A stretch of 64,000 nt of DNA from an uncultured Eubacteriales bacterium. Lineage in GTDB: Bacteria > Bacillota > Clostridia > Oscillospirales > Acutalibacteraceae. The translations under genes were made by a program, and so were the position numbers. The notes under the pieces were generated by a model. The model was not told the DNA's origin. It worked only from the letters and a program-made list of their open reading frames with translations, and searched no databases. The stretch covers positions 61,660-125,659 of the forward strand of contig CAOUJG010000001.1 in NCBI GenBank assembly GCA_948537335.1. The letters are read 5' to 3'. Position 1 is the first letter of the stretch. The number at the start of each line of letters is the position of its first letter. Positions 27,895-35,900 of this stretch are shown here, in pieces.

Positions 27895-29409
27895 TTACTT
27901 AAGTTCTTCTTCGTTTTTGGCTGCAACGGCTGTTTCATACTTCTTGCTCAAGCCGAACACTGACAATGTCCATGCAACCACCGTAACGCCAAAGATCCCA
28001 ACAATAGTCACAACGTGTGACATTATATTCGGAACTATGCCGTACATAACCTGTTGAATAAGCGATGCGCCAGCTTTGCCCGCACGGCCTCCGATGACTT
28101 CAACAGCAGCCTGGCCTTTTGTTTTTGTGTCTTCATCAAGAGGTAGGTAAGCCATACTCTTGGTTGTGTCAAACAGAGAATACTTGATGCTCTTACATAA
28201 AGCGTCTTGAATAATACCCACCCAAGTTGCCAAAATTAGAGCGGACATTCCAAAAATTTCTGCAGCTACAAATTGTCTATAAAGAACCAGCGCAAAAAAG
28301 ACTCCGCCCAAAATTAGGAACATTAAAGGAGTGATAACGGCAGAAGTTTTCCATTTGCAGGTTCTTAAGATAAATGCACCAATGAAAACAACCAATATAG
28401 AGAAAACACCAGTAAATATAGATATATTCCCTTGCATAGAAGCGTATTGTTCGCCTTCAAAAGCTTCTCTCATGTGGGCTTTCAAAATAATCTCTGCAAA
28501 GTTGATGGAAATTCCATAGCCCATAACAAGCATACCGATTAGCAGCAAATAAGAGTTTGTGAACAAAATCTTTATGCCTTCAAGCACGCTAACTTTTTCT
28601 TTCTTCTTCTTAGGCTTAATTTGTGCTTCGTCATAAAATCTTGGGTCTTTCAAAACGACATTATTTATATACCAAAAGATTCCCATAATAGTCGCAGCAA
28701 CTGCCAAAAGCGCTATCATAAGCATCTTTACGTTTGCAACAGAGGCATCTTTAAGGGCTGTTTTTATTGTAACGCCAGCAGAAATTACGCCGATATTTCC
28801 AACTAAAGAAAACAGTCCAAAAAATCTTTTTACTTCGTGCTTCATAGTAACAGCATTTGCAAACATCCAGAACAACGAGGAGATCCCCATAGTTCCCCAA
28901 ATTTCTGAAATCACATAAAACAAAGTAGTTGGCCAGTTGCCCAAACAGGTAAGAAATGTTCTAAAAAATGTTGGTGCAGCCTCGGTCATAGCAGTAATTT
29001 GCTCTGTAGACATAATCAAACTGTCGAGGTTTGGGTAAAGCACAAAACCAAACACCGCATAAAAGACCATAAAAGAAGCGACAATTATGTAAAATGTCTT
29101 CTTAAGGTCAAATTTATTCATTAAAAAGTTAAAAGCAATAACCACTAAAAACGCAGCTGGCAGAACGTACCAAATTTTAAGTGCACTAATAAGTTGTGCT
29201 GTGTCTGCTTTACCGGCTCCAGCCCATATATTCGTATGGTACTGTACAAAAATGTCCTTTAAATCGCGAACCAAGGTATAGAAAAAAAGGATAAATGCCA
29301 TAAGAAAACTCATAGGCAAGAATTTTTTTAGCTCATAAGTATGAATGGGCCAAACCAATTCTTGAAACTTGTTAAACTCTTTAGTTTGAGTTTGTTGTTG
29401 GGTTGTCAT
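27895..29409 (-). CDS. tlc: ATP/ADP translocase (TLC/NTT family)
   Basis: Twelve-helix nucleotide transporter. In chlamydiae, rickettsiae and plastids, family members exchange host ATP for bacterial ADP; other paralogues carry NTPs or NAD. The match is clear along the whole 504 residues: VWPIHTYELKKFLPMSFLMAF at about 19-39, then LVRDLKD with K51; ISEIWGTMGISSLFWMFAN; and KYSLFDTTKSMAYLPLD followed by VIGGRAGKAGASLIQQ. The ATG has AAAGGAG 11 nt upstream, a near-perfect promoter at 29587-29615 and a 170-nt structured leader. It stands alone between galE and potABCD. Exchange of ATP for ADP specifically is inferred from family resemblance. Such genes are very unusual on a clostridial backbone. 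Confidence 0.96.
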   Translation of the reverse strand: MTTQQQTQTKEFNKFQELVWPIHTYELKKFLPMSFLMAFILFFYTLVRDLKDIFVQYHTNIWAGAGKADTAQLISALKIWYVLPAAFLVVIAFNFLMNKFDLKKTFYIIVASFMVFYAVFGFVLYPNLDSLIMSTEQITAMTEAAPTFFRTFLTCLGNWPTTLFYVISEIWGTMGISSLFWMFANAVTMKHEVKRFFGLFSLVGNIGVISAGVTIKTALKDASVANVKMLMIALLAVAATIMGIFWYINNVVLKDPRFYDEAQIKPKKKKEKVSVLEGIKILFTNSYLLLIGMLVMGYGISINFAEIILKAHMREAFEGEQYASMQGNISIFTGVFSILVVFIGAFILRTCKWKTSAVITPLMFLILGGVFFALVLYRQFVAAEIFGMSALILATWVGIIQDALCKSIKYSLFDTTKSMAYLPLDEDTKTKGQAAVEVIGGRAGKAGASLIQQVMYGIVPNIMSHVVTIVGIFGVTVVAWTLSVFGLSKKYETAVAAKNEEELK

Positions 29410-29472
29410 TTTTTTACATTCTCCTTTAAATTAAAGGTAATAAATTTTGCGGACTTTGTTGCTATGACCTTA

Positions 29473-29549
29473 GCATGCGCAAAAATTAAGAATTATCAAA
29501 AGAAAGACTTAATAATTGACCCCCCTTTGCAAATTTATAATGCGCACGC
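29473..29549 (-). promoter_or_regulatory. Stem-forming segment in the tlc leader
   Basis: On the minus strand, GCGTGCGCA (29549-29541) can pair with TGCGCATGC (29481-29473) to form 9 bp enclosing 59 nt, within the transcribed leader and about 65 nt before the ATG. It is the only GC-rich pairing in an AT-rich leader. No known riboswitch class was recognised. Confidence 0.45.
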
Positions 29550-29586
29550 TTAATTATAAAAAATCACACTCCGCAAGACGTAATAG

Positions 29587-29615
29587 ATTATATCAAATTT
29601 TTTCACTTTATTCAA
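29587..29615 (-). promoter_or_regulatory. tlc: Sigma-A promoter of the ATP/ADP translocase
   Basis: Minus-strand TTGAAT (29615-29610), 17-bp spacer, perfect TATAAT (29592-29587). The predicted transcript starts near 29580, leaving a leader of about 170 nt. Confidence 0.85.
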
Positions 29616-29740
29616 GTCTTTTTCAAAGTTAAATTACATTTTGATAAACTTTGCTTATAATTTTCTTTTTTAGCACAATATTTGTACATAATTATCAACT
29701 GTTTTCGTGCATGCCTTTTTGCCTTCGATCCTTCTTTTTG

Positions 29741-29769
29741 TTGACATTTTGCACGTTTCAAATTATCAT
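29741..29769 (+). promoter_or_regulatory. potA: Sigma-A promoter of potABCD
   Basis: Perfect TTGACA (29741-29746) and TATCAT (29764-29769) with a 17-bp spacer, about 55 bp before the TTG start of potA. Confidence 0.8.
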
Positions 29770-29824
29770 TTTATTTGTGCTAAAATTTTAGCGATTAAAA
29801 GGGTTTTAAAGGAGATATTTTGGG

Positions 29825-30979
29825 TTGGAAAAAGATGTGATAATCTCATTAAAAAATATTACTGTTTCTTTTAATGGAAATACCGTTTTAAAGAACTTTA
29901 ACCTTAATATAAAAAATGGCGACTTCGTCACTTTGCTAGGTTCTTCTGGCTGCGGAAAAACCACGATTTTGCGCATAATTGGTGGGTTTGTTCAGCCTGA
30001 CAGTGGCGAGGTTTTTTTTGCTGGCAAAAATGTTACAAAGCTGCCGGCCCATAAACGTACTGTTAACACGATATTTCAGAATTACGCTCTTTTCCCCCAT
30101 TTGAATGTATATGAGAACATCGCCTTTGGTATGCGGGTTCAGAAGAAGCCGGAGTCTCAGATACGCTCTGAGGTTGCTAAGATGCTTAAAATGGTGAGCC
30201 TTTCTGGGTTTGAAAATCGAAATATTGCGAATTTGTCCGGAGGCCAGCAGCAGCGCGTCGCCATCGCTCGGGCGCTTGTAAATAATCCTAAGGTACTTTT
30301 GCTGGACGAACCTTTGGGGGCTCTTGACTTGAAGTTGCGCAAGGATATGCAGACCGAACTCAAAAAAATTCAGCAAAAAATGGGCATCACGTTCGTTTTC
30401 GTCACGCATGATCAGGAGGAGGCGCTCTCTATGTCCGACACGGTTGTGGTTATGGACAGTGGCCAAATTCAGCAAATTGGCTCGCCTCAGGATATCTACA
30501 ACGAGCCGAAAAACGCCTTCGTTGCGGACTTCATCGGCGAGAGTAACATTATCGACGGCATCATGCACGAGGATTACGTTGTGGAGTTTGCTGGCAGGAA
30601 GTTTGACTGCCTTGATGCTGGTTTTTTGAAAAAAGAGAATGTTGATGTTGTGATTCGGCCAGAGGATATTGAGGTTACCTCGCCAGAGGATGGCCATATT
30701 TCGGGCACGGTTACTTCTGTTACGTTTATTGGTGTGCATTATGAGATCATTGTGGACATTGACGGCTTTAAATGGATGATTCAGTCTACCGATAGCCAAA
30801 ATCCGGGCGATGTTATTGGGCTTTTGCTGCAGCCGGATGATATTCACATTATGAAAAAGTCGGAGCATTCTGGCGAGTACGGCGATTACAGCGCCTTTAG
30901 CGACGAAATGTACGAGGTTTACGAGGAAAATTCGCCGGATGAAGGCATCACTAAGGCTGGTGATAAAAATGAAGGTTAA
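29825..30979 (+). CDS. potA: Spermidine/putrescine ABC transporter, ATP-binding protein
   Basis: ATPase driving polyamine import. Walker [10 protein letters not shown] at about 38-46, Q-loop region [14 protein letters not shown], signature LSGGQQQR, Walker [13 protein letters not shown] and the H-loop [10 protein letters not shown] are all present, with a C-terminal TOBE regulatory domain (about 270-355) typical of PotA. At 384 residues it carries an extra acidic tail. TTG start with AAAGGAG about 10 nt upstream. First gene of a four-gene operon; potB overlaps its end by 11 bp. Confidence 0.95.
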   Translation: MEKDVIISLKNITVSFNGNTVLKNFNLNIKNGDFVTLLGSSGCGKTTILRIIGGFVQPDSGEVFFAGKNVTKLPAHKRTVNTIFQNYALFPHLNVYENIAFGMRVQKKPESQIRSEVAKMLKMVSLSGFENRNIANLSGGQQQRVAIARALVNNPKVLLLDEPLGALDLKLRKDMQTELKKIQQKMGITFVFVTHDQEEALSMSDTVVVMDSGQIQQIGSPQDIYNEPKNAFVADFIGESNIIDGIMHEDYVVEFAGRKFDCLDAGFLKKENVDVVIRPEDIEVTSPEDGHISGTVTSVTFIGVHYEIIVDIDGFKWMIQSTDSQNPGDVIGLLLQPDDIHIMKKSEHSGEYGDYSAFSDEMYEVYEENSPDEGITKAGDKNEG

Positions 30980-31793
30980 GGCTTTGTCGCTGCTCTATAT
31001 CGTTTGGATGGCGATATTTACGCTTGTGCCGATGCTTTTGGTTTTGGTTTTCGCTTTTACCGATAAAACCTGGAACTTCACTGTTGAGAATATTATTAAC
31101 GTGGGCTATTACTCAAATATATTTTTGCGCTCGATTGGGCTGGGGGCTCTTTCTACCGCCATTTGCCTTCTTTTGGGGTACCCACTTGCTTACATTATTG
31201 CTAAAATTCCCGCCAAAAAGCAGGGCATCGTCGTTATGCTCATTATGCTGCCCATGTGGATGAACTTTTTGCTCCGGACTTACGCTTGGATGACTATTCT
31301 TGAGAATAACGGGCTTTTGAATAAGGTTCTCTCTTTTTTGGGAGTCTCGCATCCTGTTTCTTTTATAAACACTTCTGGCGCCGTAGTTTTGGGGATGGTT
31401 TACAATTTTCTGCCGTATATGATTTTGCCGATTTACTCTGCTATTTCTAAAATAGACAAAAAAATTATCGAGGCGGCACAAGACCTGGGCGCTGGCAGAA
31501 GAAAAGTCTTTTTTAAAGTTTTGCTACCTCTTAGTTTGCCGGGAGTTATCTCTGGCGTCACTATGGTTTTTGTGCCGGCCGTTAGCACTTTTATTATCTC
31601 TAAAATGCTGGGCGGCGGTGCGCACATTCTGGTTGGCGATCTTATCGAGATGCAATTTTTGGGCAGCACATATAACCCACACCTGGGGTCGGCTATTTCT
31701 TTTGTTTTGATGATTCTGATTTTCATCTCTATTGGGATTATGAACCAGTTTGACGACTCGGATGAACTTTCTGTGCCGGCGGCGTACCGCTAG
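30969..31793 (+). CDS. potB: Spermidine/putrescine ABC transporter, permease PotB
   Basis: Inner-membrane permease of the polyamine importer, six helices, 274 residues. The EAA loop that contacts PotA is seen as [28 protein letters not shown]. The ATG at 30969 lies inside the last codons of potA (stop at 30979), implying translational coupling, and gives the usual [16 protein letters not shown] start. Confidence 0.94.
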   Translation: MKVKALSLLYIVWMAIFTLVPMLLVLVFAFTDKTWNFTVENIINVGYYSNIFLRSIGLGALSTAICLLLGYPLAYIIAKIPAKKQGIVVMLIMLPMWMNFLLRTYAWMTILENNGLLNKVLSFLGVSHPVSFINTSGAVVLGMVYNFLPYMILPIYSAISKIDKKIIEAAQDLGAGRRKVFFKVLLPLSLPGVISGVTMVFVPAVSTFIISKMLGGGAHILVGDLIEMQFLGSTYNPHLGSAISFVLMILIFISIGIMNQFDDSDELSVPAAYR

Positions 31794-31824
31794 AAAATCG
31801 CTTTTTGCTAAAGGAGGATGCACA

Positions 31825-32640
31825 TTGAAATCACTGGTAAACTCGAGGTCTAAATTGATATCTAAGCTGTACATGTGGCTTATTTTCTTCTTTTTGTATG
31901 CTCCGCTTGTCGTGCTCATTGTCTTCTCGTTCAATGAATCCAAGAGTCGCAACGTTTGGACGGGGTTTTCTTTAAAATGGTATGCAAAATTATTTGCCGA
32001 TAAAGAAATTCTGCGCGCCCTGTTTAATACTATAATCGTCGCGGTTGTTGCTTCGTTTTTGGCCACCGTTATTGGGACCGTTGCTTGTTTTGGCATTTTG
32101 AAGATGCGGCGCTGGGCCAAGCGCTCTGTTATGAATGTGAATAACTTGCCGATTGTTAATCCGGAGATTGTTACGGGCGTCTCTTTGATGCTGCTTTTCG
32201 TGTTTGCTTATAAGAATTTCGGGATATTTCGGCCCGGCATCGTCACTTTGATTTTTGCCCATACCACCTTTTGTTTGCCGTATGTTGTGCTCTCTGTTTT
32301 GCCAAAACTGCGCCAGATTAGCCCTTATTTATACGAGGCGGCTCAAGACTTGGGCTGCACTCCCGCTCGTGCATTTTTTAAGGTTATTTTGCCGGACATC
32401 TTCCCCGGCATCGTCACGGGGTTTATTATGGCTTTTACCCTTTCGCTCGACGACTTTGTGATCAGCTATTTTACCAGCGGCGCCACGCAAACGCTGCCCA
32501 TTGCGATATACTCTATGACGCGAAAGATCGTCAGCCCTGAGATAAACGCGCTTTCGACTATATTATTCGCGGTTGTTCTCTTGCTTCTGATTGCCATAAA
32601 CCTGCGCCAGATTAAGGACGAGAGCAAGAATCGCAACTAG
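31825..32640 (+). CDS. potC: Spermidine/putrescine ABC transporter, permease PotC
   Basis: Second permease, 271 residues, six helices, with the EAA loop YLYEAAQDLGCTPARAFFKVILPD and the family opening LYMWLIFFFLYAPLVVLIVFSFNES. The start is TTG at 31825 because GGAGG lies 7 nt upstream; an in-frame upstream extension overlapping potB has no SD. Confidence 0.94.
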   Translation: MKSLVNSRSKLISKLYMWLIFFFLYAPLVVLIVFSFNESKSRNVWTGFSLKWYAKLFADKEILRALFNTIIVAVVASFLATVIGTVACFGILKMRRWAKRSVMNVNNLPIVNPEIVTGVSLMLLFVFAYKNFGIFRPGIVTLIFAHTTFCLPYVVLSVLPKLRQISPYLYEAAQDLGCTPARAFFKVILPDIFPGIVTGFIMAFTLSLDDFVISYFTSGATQTLPIAIYSMTRKIVSPEINALSTILFAVVLLLLIAINLRQIKDESKNRN

Positions 32641-32685
32641 GCTGTTGATATTATTTAGATTTTAAGGAATTTGGGTGAGAAAATA

Positions 32686-33873
32686 TTGAAAAAAAAGTCC
32701 AGGTTAATTTTTGCCGCTATTATCCTCTTTTTTGCCGCTGTATCTGCATTTTTAGCGTGCATTGTCATATATAAAAATAGACACAATCCCGCTGTTACTA
32801 TCAATGTGTACAACTGGGGTGAATATATCTCTGATGGGACGGACGGTAGCTTAAATGTTAACGAGGAATTTACCCAGCGGACGGGGATTCATGTAAATTA
32901 CAGTACTTTTTCTAGCAATGAAGCGCTTTTTGCGAAGCTGCAAAACGGCGGCACCAAGTATGACGTGATTATCCCCTCCGACTACATGATTTCTAAGATG
33001 ATTGCTTTGGGGATGCTTCAAAAGCTCAATTTTGATGCGATTCCTAACTTTTCGTACATTGATGATTCCTTTCGTGGCCTTGAGTATGACCCTACAAACG
33101 AGTACTCTGTGCCCTACACTTGGGGCACGGTCGGGATTTTTTATAATAAAAAGCTTGTCTTAGAGCCGGAAGACAAGATAACCTGGGACATTTTGTGGGA
33201 TCCCAAATACGCCGGGAAAATCCTGATGTTTGATAATCCTCGCGACGCTTTTGCAATCTCTCAGTTTAGACTCGGGATCCCATTGAACTCCAAAAATAAA
33301 GAGGACTGGCTTTCGGCTGCGAAAGAATTGAAATCGCAACAACCGCTTGTACAGGCCTATGTTATGGACCAAATTTTTGACAAAATGGCGAACAATGAGG
33401 CCGCGCTGGCACCTTATTATAACGGCGATGCCGCGCTTTTGACGCAAAAAAACAAGGATATTGGCTTCGTTATCCCAAAAGAAAGCACCAATCGCTTTGT
33501 TGATGCTATGTGTATTCCGAAAAACTCGGAGCATTTCGATGAGGCCTTGGCTTACATAAATTTTATGTGCGACCCTGCCATCGCGACTGAAAATATCAAA
33601 CATATAGGCTATTCTTCGCCTGAGACAGCGGTTAAAAATCGGCTTGACCCAGAAGTCGCCACCAGCAAAATTTGCTACCCGGACGACTCCATCTCAAAAA
33701 ACACCCAGGTTTTTACCTATTTGCCAGACGACATCAACTCGCTTATCGATTTGCTCTGGATCAACATAAAGACCGGCGAACAAAAAGATCCCTTCGGTCT
33801 GGTCGCCGTTCTGATCGGGTTTATCGTGGTTTATTTGGCTGTGCTTTTTATTAAGAGGAAGCCTAACTCTTGA
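32686..33873 (+). CDS. potD: Polyamine-binding protein PotD, membrane-tethered
   Basis: Extracellular binding protein of the importer, with the PotD pattern VYNWGEYI, YSTFSSNEALFAKL, YDVIIPSDYMI, VPYTWGTVGIFYNKK and ANNEAALAPYYNGDA. Two features are unusual: the N-terminal hydrophobic helix (FAAIILFFAAVSAFLACIVI) has no evident lipobox, and the C-terminus ends in a second hydrophobic stretch (LVAVLIGFIVVYLAVLFI, then KRKPNS). The protein may be anchored at both ends. TTG at 32686 follows GGTGAG; TTG at 32671 is too close to AAGGA. 45 bp after potC. Confidence 0.93.
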   Translation: MKKKSRLIFAAIILFFAAVSAFLACIVIYKNRHNPAVTINVYNWGEYISDGTDGSLNVNEEFTQRTGIHVNYSTFSSNEALFAKLQNGGTKYDVIIPSDYMISKMIALGMLQKLNFDAIPNFSYIDDSFRGLEYDPTNEYSVPYTWGTVGIFYNKKLVLEPEDKITWDILWDPKYAGKILMFDNPRDAFAISQFRLGIPLNSKNKEDWLSAAKELKSQQPLVQAYVMDQIFDKMANNEAALAPYYNGDAALLTQKNKDIGFVIPKESTNRFVDAMCIPKNSEHFDEALAYINFMCDPAIATENIKHIGYSSPETAVKNRLDPEVATSKICYPDDSISKNTQVFTYLPDDINSLIDLLWINIKTGEQKDPFGLVAVLIGFIVVYLAVLFIKRKPNS

Positions 33874-33911
33874 CTCGCGTTTCATAATTCGACAAATTTC
33901 TTCAAAAATAC

Positions 33912-33939
33912 TTGCGCCGTTTCAAAAACATGATATAAT
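33912..33939 (+). promoter_or_regulatory. Probable promoter of the cohesin-domain gene
   Basis: TTGCGC (33912-33917) and perfect TATAAT (33934-33939), 16-bp spacer, about 25 bp before the start. The -35 is imperfect. Confidence 0.6.
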
Positions 33940-33963
33940 TTTAACAGATTAAAATAAAATGGG

Positions 33964-35025
33964 TTGATAAATTTGTTGAGATACCTTAAATTTATATCGT
34001 GTTTTTGTCTTTGTTGCGCGTTTGTTTTTTCGGTTAATCGCGCTATTTCGACTTTTGCTTACAGTGATGACGCCCTTGCCATCTCCCTTGTTTGCGACAA
34101 TCCTTATCCGGTTAGCGGCGAGGAAATCACGCTCAGCCTGAATTTTCTGCCCTCCGCGCCCATTAATGTCTCGGCCTATCGCCTAAAGGTCAAGTTTGAT
34201 AGCTCGAAGTTGTCATATAAGGGCCTGTACTCCTACATAAATAACGACGACTTTAAAAGCTACACCGAAGGCGGCGACTTGACTGTTTTGTTTGTGACTT
34301 CCGAAAATGGCGTCAACCTTAAGGTTGGCAGTGTTCAAACTATGCTTGAGCTAAATTTCAGAGTTTTGTCCAACTGCGATATCGGGTCTTTGGAAGTTTC
34401 TGCCGTCGTTGATGGCCTCTGCGATTATAATGCGACCGCCATCCCTTTGCCAAATATCGATCCGGTTGAAATTAATGTGGTTCAGACCGGCGACGCCAAC
34501 TGTGACCTCGCGACTCTTTCTCTTGCTGATTATGCGATAACGCCAGCCTTTTCCGCCGATATTACCTCCTACTCTGTTGACGTACCGTACTCTAAGAGCA
34601 CCATAGAGTTTAGCGCTGCTCCGCTGGATGACACCGCCAATGTTAAGGCTAACCGCAAGACGTTAAAAAGCGCTGGTACGGCAACGGACGTTAACTTGAC
34701 GGTTACTTCTGCCGATAAGAAATCAAAAAAAGTTTATACCGTTAAGGTAAACCGACTTAACAAAGAGGATTCCACTCCGGCCAATTTGAAAAGCTTGCAT
34801 ACTGACGGCGACTTTGAGCTTCCCACCAATGGTGCCGGTATCAACAGCCTTGATGATAGCGACATTCCCGATGAATCCGTTGCTCAAAATAATGCTTTTG
34901 CCCTTAAGCAAGCGTCGGCGCCGCTCGTCGTTAAAGAAAGTGCTTTTAACGTCATTTTGTTTGCGGCCGTGTCTATAGTTTTTATCGGCATTTCTGTTTT
35001 TATCATTAAGCGTAAAGCTCAATAA
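33964..35025 (+). CDS. Surface protein with cohesin-like and cadherin-like domains
   Basis: Secreted, membrane-anchored protein of 353 residues. A signal-type helix (about 8-30) is followed by a cohesin-like beta domain (about 38-175: AISLVCDNPYPVSGEEITLSL, then AYRLKVKFDSSKLSYKG), a cadherin-like beta-sandwich (about 180-265: LATLSLADYAITPAFSADIT, SYSVDVPY, KVYTVKVNR), a linker, and a C-terminal helix (about 325-350) ending in KRKAQ. Cohesins bind dockerins, and a dockerin protein lies at 58044. Whether they pair cannot be told by eye. The start is one of several clustered TTG codons. A strong terminator follows. Confidence 0.78.
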   Translation: MINLLRYLKFISCFCLCCAFVFSVNRAISTFAYSDDALAISLVCDNPYPVSGEEITLSLNFLPSAPINVSAYRLKVKFDSSKLSYKGLYSYINNDDFKSYTEGGDLTVLFVTSENGVNLKVGSVQTMLELNFRVLSNCDIGSLEVSAVVDGLCDYNATAIPLPNIDPVEINVVQTGDANCDLATLSLADYAITPAFSADITSYSVDVPYSKSTIEFSAAPLDDTANVKANRKTLKSAGTATDVNLTVTSADKKSKKVYTVKVNRLNKEDSTPANLKSLHTDGDFELPTNGAGINSLDDSDIPDESVAQNNAFALKQASAPLVVKESAFNVILFAAVSIVFIGISVFIIKRKAQ

Positions 35026-35059
35026 ACCTGGATTATCTCGAAAAATCTTTCAAAAAGTT

Positions 35060-35094
35060 AAGCTAGCACGGGCCTTACCATGCTAGCTTTTTGT
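35060..35094 (+). terminator. Rho-independent terminator after the cohesin gene
   Basis: A perfect 9-bp stem AAGCTAGCA / TGCTAGCTT with a 12-nt loop, then TTTTTG, about 35 bp past the stop codon. Confidence 0.9.
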
Positions 35095-35172
35095 TTTACT
35101 TTAATTTATTTTTAGCCGATTAATAATTTCAAAAACGTTGATAATACTAAGTTTAGCGAAGGAGGGATCCCT

Positions 35173-35535
35173 TTGAACAGCGGCTTGGCTAAAAAGTTGT
35201 ACCCTATTTTGGCGGTGTGCGCCGGAATAATCAGCGGTCTTTTAGGGGCTGGCGGCGGCATGCTGATCGTTCCTATATTGAAAAAATATGGCCTCGACCA
35301 GCGCTCTACCCACGCCACTTCTGTTTGCATTATCCTGCCAATATGCCTCTTGAGCGCCATAGTCTACCTCATAAAAGGCAACGTCACCCTCTTCGACGCG
35401 TTGCCATATCTGCCTTTTAGCGTTTTGGGCGCGATTATCGGCTCTTTAATTTTGGCTAAAATTAACCAAGAACTTCTACGCAAACTTTTTGGCGGATTCA
35501 TGGTCTGGGCAGCGATTCAGCTGCTTTTAAGATGA
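35173..35535 (+). CDS. TauE/SafE (TSUP) family protein, half-size, first
   Basis: Four-helix membrane protein of 120 residues matching one half of the roughly 250-residue TauE/SafE anion exporters. Its GLLGAGGGMLIVPIL motif near residues 21-35 is the family repeat signature. TTG start with GAAGGAGGG upstream. It overlaps the next gene by 4 bp (ATGA), so the two halves are made together and probably form one heterodimeric transporter. Substrate (sulfite, sulfonates or other anions) unknown. Confidence 0.85.
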   Translation: MNSGLAKKLYPILAVCAGIISGLLGAGGGMLIVPILKKYGLDQRSTHATSVCIILPICLLSAIVYLIKGNVTLFDALPYLPFSVLGAIIGSLILAKINQELLRKLFGGFMVWAAIQLLLR

Positions 35536-35888
35536 ACTGGATAATGGCCGCCATAGCCGGCACACTTTCGGCCATAATCGGCTCTATGGGGCTTGGCGGC
35601 GGCGGTGTTTTGCTAATTTATTTTAACCTATTCACGCAAACGCCACAAACGCTGGCCCAAGGCATCAACCTGCTTTTTTTCATCCCCTCCGCCATCGTCG
35701 CCATCATAATTTACATCAAGAAAGGGCTTGTAAACTTCAAACTCGCCATAATTTTTTCTCTGCTCGGCCTAGTTGGCGCTCTAGCCGGCTCTTACCTTGC
35801 CTGTTTCATCGAGAGCCGCGTCCTTTCAAAATTGTTCGCACTCCTTCTTTTAATCATGGGAGCCCTGCAATTTAGGAAGAAAGCTTAA
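35532..35888 (+). CDS. TauE/SafE (TSUP) family protein, half-size, second
   Basis: 118 residues, four helices, with the second copy of the family signature: GSMGLGGGGVLLIYFNLF. Overlaps the first half-gene by 4 bp. The two reading frames are separate and both intact, so this is a split transporter rather than a frameshift. It ends 12 bp from the convergent pknB stop. Confidence 0.85.
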   Translation: MNWIMAAIAGTLSAIIGSMGLGGGGVLLIYFNLFTQTPQTLAQGINLLFFIPSAIVAIIIYIKKGLVNFKLAIIFSLLGLVGALAGSYLACFIESRVLSKLFALLLLIMGALQFRKKA

Positions 35889-35900
35889 ATCTCCCGCTTT

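Larger units (their letters stand above)
29410..29824. other. 415-bp divergent control region between tlc and potA
   Basis: No gene is visible here. The stretch holds the tlc promoter and leader on the minus strand and the potA promoter on the plus strand; the two promoters point away from each other and are about 125 bp apart. The tlc leader has a 9-bp inverted repeat (29541-29549 with 29473-29481, one G-U). The middle (29640-29740) is very AT-rich with runs of T and an isolated TATAAT-like box without a clear -35. Confidence 0.75.

Noticed and set aside
29936..30868. Minus-strand open frame of about 310 codons
   Set aside because: Fully antisense to potA, which has all ABC ATPase motifs.
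35173..35888. Frameshifted TauE/SafE pseudogene
   Set aside because: Both halves have start codons, a 4-bp coupling overlap and complete helices; it reads as two functional genes.
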